A stretch of 64,000 nucleotides of DNA from Bacteroidota bacterium. Its GTDB lineage: Bacteria > Bacteroidota > Bacteroidia > AKYH767-A > 2013-40CM-41-45. The notes under the pieces are model-generated. The model did no database searches. It was not told the DNA's origin and saw nothing but the letters and a program-made list of their open reading frames with translations. The position numbers and the translations under genes were made by a program. Below, one piece after another: positions 47,268-56,200 of this stretch; the first letter of the stretch is position 1, and every line of letters starts with the position of its first letter. Where the stretch lies: contig SHNE01000055.1 in assembly GCA_004295015.1 (NCBI GenBank), positions 1 to 64,000 on the forward strand. Reading direction: 5' to 3'.

Positions 47268-48392
47268 TCATTTGTTCCACGTGAAACCAAAAGTGGAACC
47301 TTCTCCGAATTTAGAACTGACGGTGATTCTACCTCTTTCGCTTTCAATGATTTTCTTGACAATTGTCAATCCGATCCCTGTACTTTCACACTGATCCTTG
47401 GGTAATAAGGTTTGGAACAAACCAAAAATTTTCTCCTGGTGTTCTTCTTTAATCCCCATGCCATTATCCTTTACCCAAAATTCATATTCATCCTCCCTAT
47501 CCTGAAAGCCTATGACAATTCTTCCTTCAGGTTTATCCATATACTTAATGGCATTAGAAATCAAATTCTGAAAGACTTCATGCAATTTGATCTTTTCACA
47601 ATTAATCTTTGGCAAATTATCCGGTATACTGAAAGAAATTGTTTCTGGCGGACAAACTAGGTCTATTATGTTGTTAATCAAGTCTTTAACATCAACCAGC
47701 TCTGTTTGTCCTTTTGAATTGGCCAAACGAGAATAATGCAGTATTCCATCAATCAATTGCTGCATGCGTGATGTACGGCTTTTCATCATAGTCAGGAGAT
47801 CAAGAATCTCCGTCTTAGGATTCTCACCCAATTCATCCTCTAAAAAGGAAGCGAGACTTGACAAGCCTCTTAATGGAGCCTTTAAATCATGTGAAACGAT
47901 GTATACGAATTCATCCAACTGCTTATTTGTACGTTGAAGCAACTCATTGTATTCTTTAAGCTCTCTCTGCTGCAAATAAAGTTTAGAAAACACATTCACC
48001 TTAGCGCGTACAACAAAAGTATCGAGAGGCTTGAGCAAATAATCAACAGCTCCTTCCTCATACCCCTGTATGCTATATTTTTCATCCTTGCTGAGAGCTG
48101 TAACAAATATGATAGCAATATCCCTTGTATGGGAATTTTCCTTTAGTAATCTGGCAACCTCAAAGCCATCCATCCCCGGCATCTGAACATCCAACAAAAT
48201 CATTGCAATATCTTTCTCAAGTGCAATAACCAAAGCCTCTTCACCTGAAGAAGCTTTCAAAATATTTCTACCTTCTTGTTCAAGTATGCTTTCAAGAGAA
48301 ATTAAATTCTCCTGCCTGTCGTCAACCAATAATATATTAATTGGTTTTACGCTTTTCTCCGTTCTTGTTTCTTCTGTAATTTCACTGTGCAT
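47268..48392 (-). CDS. Response regulator-histidine kinase fusion
   Basis: Cytoplasmic signalling protein of 374 residues. The receiver domain (about 18-135) has D24-D25 and phospho-acceptor Asp68 in LLDVQMPGMDG, a T in IIFVTALS and a K in DYLLKPLD. A coiled coil (135-160) leads to HisKA with IVSHDLKAPLRGL (His near 166) and an HATPase domain (NLISNAIKYMD, VKDNGMGI, STGIGLTIVKKI). There is no membrane segment, so this kinase reads a phosphorylation input through its receiver. It is the third gene of the set hybrid kinase, CheR, RR-kinase, 76 bases after cheR. Its 3' end encodes a parS-like sequence. Confidence 0.92.
   Translation of the reverse strand: MHSEITEETRTEKSVKPINILLVDDRQENLISLESILEQEGRNILKASSGEEALVIALEKDIAMILLDVQMPGMDGFEVARLLKENSHTRDIAIIFVTALSKDEKYSIQGYEEGAVDYLLKPLDTFVVRAKVNVFSKLYLQQRELKEYNELLQRTNKQLDEFVYIVSHDLKAPLRGLSSLASFLEDELGENPKTEILDLLTMMKSRTSRMQQLIDGILHYSRLANSKGQTELVDVKDLINNIIDLVCPPETISFSIPDNLPKINCEKIKLHEVFQNLISNAIKYMDKPEGRIVIGFQDREDEYEFWVKDNGMGIKEEHQEKIFGLFQTLLPKDQCESTGIGLTIVKKIIESERGRITVSSKFGEGSTFGFTWNK
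47273..47288. promoter_or_regulatory. parS-like centromere site 2
   Basis: TGTTCCACGTGAAACC matches the parS consensus at 15 of 16 positions and keeps the central CACGTG and both TTC/GAA arms. It sits inside the last codons of the response-regulator kinase gene (residues GFTWN on the minus strand), 947 bases from site 1. Confidence 0.75.
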
Positions 48393-48468
48393 TTTGGTTG
48401 CTTTAAAAATGTGTTTTACTGCTGTGTAAATATACTTTTACAAACTCCTAATGTTATGAAGCTTGTCT

Positions 48469-49344
48469 TCAATTCTTACAATTTCTCCATTCACTTAGAG
48501 ATACCTTTCGATAAATTCTCTCAGATTTATCAATTGCTGCAAATTCATGCCTGTGTTTATTGAATGAAAGTGTTTCCGTGGCTCCTAGTCCCAAATAACC
48601 CAAATTCGAAAGGCTGCTACAGAGGCTGCCAACAACCTTGTTTTGCAAATCAGGACTAAAGTAAATCATGACATTCCTGCATAAAATCAGATTAAACTTA
48701 TTTATAGGATCATCGGATATAAGGTCATGCTGTTGAAATGAAACTTTTCTCCTAATACTTTCCTGGAATTTTAATTGTCCGTAACCGGAAGAGTAATAAT
48801 TTGAAAACTCAGCATTGCCTCCGGAACTATAATAATTAGCAGTGTATTCCTGCATTCGGGAAGTATCAAATATGGCAGATGCTGCCTTGTCAAGTACGCT
48901 TGTGTCCTTGTCAGTAGCATAAATTTTCGTTCTATCGAGTAAACCAACTTCCTGGAGCAAAATAGCCAGCGAAAACACTTCTTCACCGGTTGAACATCCT
49001 GCATGCCATATTTTGAGTGTTGGATACGTTGCCAGAAAAGGAAAAACTTTTTTTCTCATTGAATAAAAAAATCCGGGATTCCTAAACATCTCAGTATAAT
49101 TAATACTTAGTTCCCTTTGTATTTCCGCAAGCGTTTCCGGTCTTTGTCTGATATAGCAAATAAAGATCTCCAGACTATCTAGCCGCAGTGCATTCAACAG
49201 ACCCTGGAGTCTTCTGGCTACAAACGATGGAGAGTAGCCTGAATAATCGACCCCGAATTCCCGGGATAACAAATGCAAGAATTTGCTTAATGATGATGAT
49301 GAAATACCGGGTTCTTTCGTCTTGATACTCATAAAATGATTCAA
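48469..49344 (-). CDS. CheR-type protein-glutamate methyltransferase
   Basis: SAM-dependent methyltransferase of 291 residues with a CheR all-alpha N-terminal domain (about 18-80) and catalytic domain. Conserved blocks: SINYTEMFRNPGFF, IWHAGCSTGEEVFSLAILL (SAM binding), IYATDKD, and NLILCRNVMIYFSP. Classical CheR methylates glutamates of chemoreceptors, opposed by CheB. No cheB, receptor, cheA or cheW lies in the window; the immediate neighbour is a hybrid kinase with a four-helix-like periplasmic sensor and HAMP, which is a possible substrate. The gene lies 25 bases after the kinase gene. ATG at 49344 used; 49332 is also in frame. Confidence 0.92.
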   Translation of the reverse strand: MNHFMSIKTKEPGISSSSLSKFLHLLSREFGVDYSGYSPSFVARRLQGLLNALRLDSLEIFICYIRQRPETLAEIQRELSINYTEMFRNPGFFYSMRKKVFPFLATYPTLKIWHAGCSTGEEVFSLAILLQEVGLLDRTKIYATDKDTSVLDKAASAIFDTSRMQEYTANYYSSGGNAEFSNYYSSGYGQLKFQESIRRKVSFQQHDLISDDPINKFNLILCRNVMIYFSPDLQNKVVGSLCSSLSNLGYLGLGATETLSFNKHRHEFAAIDKSERIYRKVSLSEWRNCKN

Positions 49345-49369
49345 TAGTTAAAAAAATATTATATAGTTT

Positions 49370-52300
49370 CTACTGGTAAAGCCATACACGCATGAGTGAC
49401 AATAATTGCTCGATTGACACCGGTTTTGAAATATAATCGGAAGCTCCACATTGTATGCATTTCTCCCTGTCGCCGTTCATTGCTTTAGCAGTGAGCGCTA
49501 TGATGGGTATATTTTTGAACTTCTCTGTTTGGCGAATTTGTTGAGTAGCTACATATCCATCCATCTCAGGCATCATAATATCCATCAGAACAATATCCAT
49601 TTTTGATTGTCGCTCGAGTTTACGAAGTGCTTCTTTTCCATTAGTTGCTGTAATTACCGTCATTCCTTGTTGCTCCAGCACACTCGACAAGGCATAAATA
49701 TTTCGGATATCGTCATCCACCAATAAGACTGTTTTTCCTTTCAATAAATTTTCTAGCGATGGAGGAATCTGAATCGTCTTTGATGTTTTGGCTCCCTGAG
49801 AAACTTTATTCAGGAACAATTCTGTCTCTGCAATAAGACGTTCAGTTGACTCCTCACTCTTCAATACGATAGCATCTGTCCATTTCCTGAGATTAAGTTC
49901 GTCTGCTTCCTTTATATCACATGAAGTGAATACAATTATAGGTGTCTCTTCATGGGTGGGATTGGATTTAATATTCTCTAAAAGACGCAGCCCTTCTTCC
50001 TTATCTTCTCCTAAATCCAAATCAAGAATAATACAGTGAAAAATGTTGCCTGCAAGTAGCTTCTCAGCTTCTAAAGAAGTAGAGGCCGCTTTTAAATCAA
50101 CCAACTTGTTTTTCGAATGCAACAAATTACCTATGATTTCTCTGTCAATAGGCGATTTCTCAATTACCAGAACCTTAGGAGAAATTACAGGAATAGTGTC
50201 ATCAATGTGTGCAAAAACTTCGTCCAGGTCCTTCAAGTCTAATGGTTTCGATAAACATGCCGTTGCGCCCAAATCCATCAATAGGTTTTTTCTCTCTGAT
50301 GCAGTAACTACATGAACAGGAATCTGACTAAGCTTGGCGTGTGATCTGATCTTTTGCAGAATGCCCAGTCCATCAGAGCCGGGAATTTGCATATCCATAA
50401 TGATCGCTGAAGGATTATATTGCTCAGCATAAAGGAGACCTGATTCGCCATCAGGTGCTATGAGCGCCTTGTAATTTTTCTCATGGGCCATATCTAACAA
50501 GGCCGATGCAAATGAAAAATCATTTTCTACAATCAGCAATACCTTGTCCTGATCATTAATATTATTTCTATCGTCATTGATCCTTTCTACGTCCATATCG
50601 TCTTTATAGATGGGCTCAGTTGCTGTAGAAGAACTGTTTAGGGACTCAAATTTTCTATTGCCATCATCTGTTCCGGCAAATTCATAATCCCGGGCAGGGC
50701 CTGTACTTTCCAGTGGAATAAAAATATAGAAAGTGCTTCCTTTGTTTGGGGTGCTTTCGAGCTGCATCTCTCCGCCAAGAAGTGATACAAGCATTTTACT
50801 TATGGATAAGCCCAAACCTGTTCCGCCATAGCGACGACTGGTAGATCCGTCTGCCTGTTGAAATGCATTGAAGATTAATTGTTGTTTATCCTCAGGAATT
50901 CCTATTCCATTATCTGAAACCGAAAGCTCCAGTATATTAGTGGTATTTTTTAAGTGTGGATTAGAAAATCTGATCTTACGATCAGGACGCTTAATGCGAA
51001 ATACCACCTTCCCTCCGCTGGAAGTAAACTTGAAGGCATTCGACAAAAGATTTTTAATCACCTGCTCTAAGCGAACGCGGTCTGTAATAAATTTCTCCGG
51101 TACACCGGCATGTTGCTCTATTTCAAACTCTATTTTCTTTTCCTTGGCTAATTCAGTGAACAAATCAAAGGTGTCTTTTTTGATGGTCTTGAACTCTGTC
51201 TCTTCCATAACCAGATCAATCTTCCCGGCTTCAATTTTCGACAAGTCAAGGATGTCATTGATGAGTAAGAGCAAATCATTTCCTGACTTATGAATTACTC
51301 CTGCATATTCAACTTGCTTTTTACTCAGGGTGTTCTCGGGGTTATCTGCTAGTAGCTTTGCCAAAATTAATACACTGTTTAAAGGTGTTCTAAGTTCATG
51401 TGACATGTTAGCTAAAAACTCCGATTTATATCGGTTGTTCCTCTCCAGCTCCTTGGCCTTTAATATCAAGGCTTCCCGGGCTTGTTCAAGAATTTCATTT
51501 TGTTGCGACAGCGCACGTGCATTGTCTTTAAGCTCAAGATTACTTTCCTTTAGTTCCTCTTCTGATGCCTGTAACAATTGCGACTGATGTGACAATTCAT
51601 CATTCGTTTGTCGTAATTCCTCCTCCTGTGCTTCGAGTCGCGCGGCCTGCAATCTGGTTTCATCGAGTAAACGATGTGTGAGCATGTTAGCTTTTACCGA
51701 AGCAATTGTTGATGCCATCGTCTCCCCGGCATTCGCTATGAATTCAATCTCATGTGAAGAGAAAGAATTAAAAGAAGCAAGTTCTACTGCCCCATAGACA
51801 CTTCCGCGATATTTTAAGGGGACAATGAGAATATGACTGGCAGGCGCTTCGCCCAATCCGGAGCTTATGCTGACATAAGTATTCGGAGCATTCTCAAGAT
51901 GAATGGTGCTTTCATTTTTAATTGCCTGGCCAACCAGGCCCTCTCCCATAACAAGTTTGGTCTTGGCTTTCAATCGTGCGTCCATGGCAAAACTTCCGTG
52001 GAGTTGAATCCATTCAAGTTCATTTAATTCATCCCTTTCGATCAGATAAATTCCACCATGAAATGAATGCATCTGCTTTACCAATACTTCGATAATTTCA
52101 TCGGTAAGCTTTGTAATATCATTGTTATTGTCTCTCAGCACTTCGTTTATTCTTGCCGAACCGGTCGACACCCAATGTCTCAATTGATTGTCCTGATTTG
52201 CCTGAAGCAAACTGGCACGCATTTGAACCAGGGCTATTCCCAATTCGTCATGTTCACCCAGTGGAGTATAAGCAACATCAAAATTACCGGCACCAATATT

Positions 52301-53125
52301 TCTGGCAAAATCTGCCGTTCGCATCAAGCTTTCCCTTAAAGACTGAACGGCTTCTGTCATCTGTCCAACCGCTGTTTTACGGGAGCGGACATTAATTTCA
52401 GGAACCTCCCCCTTACCCATTTGCTCAATATAATTTCTGAGCTTCATCGTTGGCACAATAATGTTGGTCGACATGTAAAAAGCAGCTATAAGAACTACTA
52501 ACACAATCATTATTCCCAGGGTGAGCAGGCTCCACATGAGCGTTCTGGATGAGGCTTTTACTTTAGCGTGTTCTTGTTCAGCGAGTGCTTTCTTTTTAAG
52601 TATAACCCGATTCAAACTGTAAATAAGATTTGTACACTGGGGAAGTATTTGATCATTAACAATCTCTTCCGCATAAAACAACTTCATTGGATCCTGGTAA
52701 TCTTCATATGTTGCCAATGCATCAATGACTTTTTTCTGATTGTCAATTTGCAGTTCGAACAGATGAAAAATTGCACGCATACTGTCAATGCTTGCCGAAT
52801 CCTTCCACTTTTGCATGAGTGCGAGTATGCTTGCTTTCCTTTCAGGATAATCAACAGCATGTAGGGTTCTCAGCTTTTCTTTATCCTCCCTGTTGCCTTC
52901 CAGATAAACCCAGTTGGTCGAATACATTTTAGAACGGATAATGAGAGAATTCATATTCTCTAATGCCTGCAGAGATGGAATATCATCCGTCATGATATTC
53001 GTAGTGACATCCTGATTTCGGCTGATAAAGACGCTGGAATAAATTGCATTAAAAACAGAGATGCCAATTACTATGATGAAAACAACATAGATCTCCAGAT
53101 CAACTTTGTAATTCTTTTGCTTCAT
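49370..53125 (-). CDS. Hybrid histidine kinase with HAMP, GAF and three receivers
   Basis: Membrane-bound hybrid kinase of 1251 residues. Order: membrane segment 12-34; periplasmic helical sensor 35-190; second membrane segment 197-219; HAMP about 220-275, with a second HAMP-like helix pair to 310; GAF about 335-480; coiled coil 485-565; HisKA with H576 (MSHELRTPL); HATPase 680-806 (NLLSNAFKFTS, DNGIGIPED, GGTGLGLSIS); receiver 1 about 862-975 (D911), receiver 2 about 984-1105 (D1035) and receiver 3 about 1132-1250 (D1182). Receiver 2 is the most diverged. It is probably the head of a phosphorelay with the downstream CheR and RR-kinase. Upstream, AAGGAGG lies 26 bases before the ATG. Confidence 0.94.
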   Translation of the reverse strand: MKQKNYKVDLEIYVVFIIVIGISVFNAIYSSVFISRNQDVTTNIMTDDIPSLQALENMNSLIIRSKMYSTNWVYLEGNREDKEKLRTLHAVDYPERKASILALMQKWKDSASIDSMRAIFHLFELQIDNQKKVIDALATYEDYQDPMKLFYAEEIVNDQILPQCTNLIYSLNRVILKKKALAEQEHAKVKASSRTLMWSLLTLGIMIVLVVLIAAFYMSTNIIVPTMKLRNYIEQMGKGEVPEINVRSRKTAVGQMTEAVQSLRESLMRTADFARNIGAGNFDVAYTPLGEHDELGIALVQMRASLLQANQDNQLRHWVSTGSARINEVLRDNNNDITKLTDEIIEVLVKQMHSFHGGIYLIERDELNELEWIQLHGSFAMDARLKAKTKLVMGEGLVGQAIKNESTIHLENAPNTYVSISSGLGEAPASHILIVPLKYRGSVYGAVELASFNSFSSHEIEFIANAGETMASTIASVKANMLTHRLLDETRLQAARLEAQEEELRQTNDELSHQSQLLQASEEELKESNLELKDNARALSQQNEILEQAREALILKAKELERNNRYKSEFLANMSHELRTPLNSVLILAKLLADNPENTLSKKQVEYAGVIHKSGNDLLLLINDILDLSKIEAGKIDLVMEETEFKTIKKDTFDLFTELAKEKKIEFEIEQHAGVPEKFITDRVRLEQVIKNLLSNAFKFTSSGGKVVFRIKRPDRKIRFSNPHLKNTTNILELSVSDNGIGIPEDKQQLIFNAFQQADGSTSRRYGGTGLGLSISKMLVSLLGGEMQLESTPNKGSTFYIFIPLESTGPARDYEFAGTDDGNRKFESLNSSSTATEPIYKDDMDVERINDDRNNINDQDKVLLIVENDFSFASALLDMAHEKNYKALIAPDGESGLLYAEQYNPSAIIMDMQIPGSDGLGILQKIRSHAKLSQIPVHVVTASERKNLLMDLGATACLSKPLDLKDLDEVFAHIDDTIPVISPKVLVIEKSPIDREIIGNLLHSKNKLVDLKAASTSLEAEKLLAGNIFHCIILDLDLGEDKEEGLRLLENIKSNPTHEETPIIVFTSCDIKEADELNLRKWTDAIVLKSEESTERLIAETELFLNKVSQGAKTSKTIQIPPSLENLLKGKTVLLVDDDIRNIYALSSVLEQQGMTVITATNGKEALRKLERQSKMDIVLMDIMMPEMDGYVATQQIRQTEKFKNIPIIALTAKAMNGDREKCIQCGASDYISKPVSIEQLLSLMRVWLYQ

Positions 53126-53160
53126 GTCATGGAGGGCCCCTTGAAAATATGCCTCCTTGG
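53126..53160 (-). promoter_or_regulatory. Unusual leader of hybrid kinase: distal SD, hairpin, mini-ORF
   Basis: On the minus strand, AAGGAGG (53158-53152) lies 26 bases upstream of the kinase ATG and can pair with CCTCC (53135-53131), which directly precedes a two-codon frame ATG-ACA-TGA whose stop overlaps the kinase ATG. Strong Shine-Dalgarno sequences are rare in this phylum. The pairing could mask the site or bring it closer to the start; this is inference. Confidence 0.4.
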
Positions 53161-53294
53161 TTTAATTAATATTAATGCGGATAATAGATTGCCATTGTAT
53201 ACAGCAATCCGGAGCCATGGTTGGTGTCTCCCGGCCTAAAAAAGCATTGAAATCTTACAGTTGTAAGCTTTGAAAAAATTATTCTTTCCCGAAA

Positions 53295-56200
53295 TTATTG
53301 CCTTAGGACTCGTCGAATGACAATGTTATTGTCAATGTTGAGCTCCAGCCAATAAACACCGGATGCAATTTCATCGGTCTTTATTACAAAATGGTTCTCT
53401 CCATAGCTGGAAATTAATGTTTCTGTTAAAATCACCTTGCCTAAAGCATTGTACAGATTAAAGAGAACAGACTCTTGTTTCGGTGCAAAAAAAAGTAGTT
53501 GGAGTTCTGTAGAAAATGGAACCGGAAACAAGACAAGATATGGCACTCTATCGGTTTCAGTAATTCCGACCAGAGATACATACTTCGCGGCCGAAACAGC
53601 TGTGCATGAATTTGCGTCGCCGGTTTCTACGGAGTAATTTCCACTCAGTGATGCAATGAACCATCGGTTTGTTGCACCGGATATAGCAATGCCATTCAAA
53701 TACCATTGGTATGAGTTGCCTGCTGAGCTTACCATACTATCTCCAAACAATGAAATGGTTGGTGTAGCCAAAGGGGCAAAAACCTGAATATGGTTCGTAA
53801 CAACAAGTGTATCTGATCCGCTTGGATTTCCGGCAATCAAGGTTACCGGAAAATTTCCCTGGTTTTGATAACAGATGTTCTGTGGACTTTCAAGAAGAGA
53901 GGTGGAAGGCGTTGCTCCCGGAAATAACCATTTCCATGAGGTAGCATTGAGAGACAATGAAACAAAAGTCAGACAAGATCCACCACATACTGTACTATCG
54001 CTTGAAATGAAGGAAGCAACAGGCATAGTACTACAATCAACAACGTGAATATAATTTGTCATTGATCGGGATGTTGAACAGAAACCGTTGGAAACACTCA
54101 AACTTACATCGTAAACTCCTTCCATGGGATAGCAGACAGACGCCGGATTTGCATTTCCTGCAGAAGAGGGATTGGCTCCGGGAAAAGACCATGCCCATGT
54201 TGTTACATCATTGCTGCTTTGGTCTTGAAAAGAAACACATTCTCCCGGACAAATAGTGCTCGTGCCGGATGTAAACTGAGCGGTTGGAGTCGAACGAACA
54301 TTAATAAGATTTACATAAGCCCGGGAGGCACTACAACCACCAATAGCTGTGGCACTGAGCAACACCGAATATGTGCCGGCTGAACTATATGTGTGGGAAG
54401 GACTCGTTTGAGTGGAGCTTGCACCGTCTCCAAAGCTCCAGGTATAAGTGGCTGCTCCCGTACTTGTATTACTGAACTGTACACTTAAACTATCACAACC
54501 GTTCGTGAGGTCAGGATTGAAAGACACCTGTGGCCTGTTCAAAACCGAAATACTTTTTTGAATTGTATCGGAACACGTGTTGCTGCTTTGTACAATCAGG
54601 CTAACGTTGTAAGTTCCTGCAACCGCGAAAGCGTGCTTAGGATTTTGTTGATTGTTTATTGCTGTTCCATCACCAAAATTCCAGAAATAAGCATTGATAA
54701 TACTTCCCTGTGCTTGTGAGGTGTTTGTGAAAAGAATGGAATCACCAACACACGGAGAGGTAAAACTAAAATCTGCCAAGGGGCTTGGACGAACATTTAT
54801 CATTGCAGGAATTGTGAGGGTGTCCGCACACGATCCCTGAGAGGCGATGAGGCTTACCGTGTAAGTGCCTGATGCAGTATATGTATAGGACGGATTTCTC
54901 GATGCAAGAATTGGACTGTTGTCACCAAAATTCCAACTAAAAGCCGGATTTCCGCTTGTTGTATTCGTAAACACAATGTTTTCCCCAAGACACACTGAAT
55001 TCTGAGAAGCAGAAAAAGCTACTTGTGGTGATGGTGCTACCTGTATCGTAATTATACTATCATCCGAACATTGGGAACCGGTCGCTGTCAGGCTGAGGCT
55101 GTATGTTCCGGCGGCTTGATAAACATGTGAAGGGCTAATAGCATTGGACAAACCTGTACCGTCACCGAAATTCCAAATATATGCTCCACTTGAACCACCA
55201 TTCCAACTAGTATTATTTTGTGTAAACAATGTATCACCTAAACACAAAAGTGTGGAAGATGAAAATGATGCCATTGGTTTTGGTGCAACAGATATAAGAT
55301 TAGCAAGCGTCAATGTGTCCGAGCAGGATCCCTGCACCGCAATGAGCCTGACACTGTATGTTCCTGCATTTAAAAAAGTATGAGATGGAGTTGCCACTGC
55401 AGCAGAACCGCCATCTCCAAAATCCCATTGATACGTTGGACTTCCGCTGGTGGAATTGCTAAAAGAAACATTCAGTGGGGCACAACCGGAAGATACCGAG
55501 GAAGCAAAAGATACTTGTGGTGCAGGAAAAATTACGACTGTTTTAACGGTATCATCAATACATTGATTCGTTGAACATCGCAATGTTACCTGATATGTTC
55601 CGGGAGAAGTATAAAGATGATTTGGACTTGCGCTTGTAAGCAAAGCTGTGCCATCACCAAAATCCCAGGAATAACCGGTGATACCACCATTGCTGGTAGA
55701 GGTATTCGAAAAAGAAATGGTGTCGCCCAAACAAGCAGATGTTGCAGAATTAAACGAAGCCCCCGGCGTAGGGTATACAACCACCATACTTTGAATGCGT
55801 AGAGTGTCTGCACAGGTTCCCTGCGTAGCTATCAATGTGACGGAATAGGTTCCTGAATTCAAATAAGTATGTGAAGGTGATTGGGAATTTGTCAAAGCAC
55901 TTCCATCGCCAAAATTCCATGAGTAAGTTGGTGCACCGGAGGTGGTATTCGTAAAATTCACTGAGAGTGGATTGCAGCCTACATTCACATCAGAGCTAAA
56001 ACTCACAATCGGGCCGGGATTTACAAGTACTGTGAGAATAGTATCGTGTGAACATGTGGCAGAGGATACAGTAAGCCGCACCTGATATGATCCGGCATTG
56101 AGATAGGCGTGAGACGGATTTGTCTGATTCGAAGGCGCAGAACCATCGCCGAAATTCCATGTTCTCGAAGTAATTATTGCTCCATTTGAAACTGAAGCAT

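Noticed and set aside
54574..54579. CACGTG core inside the PKD-repeat gene
   Set aside because: Flanks do not fit parS (no GAAACA arm); chance occurrence.
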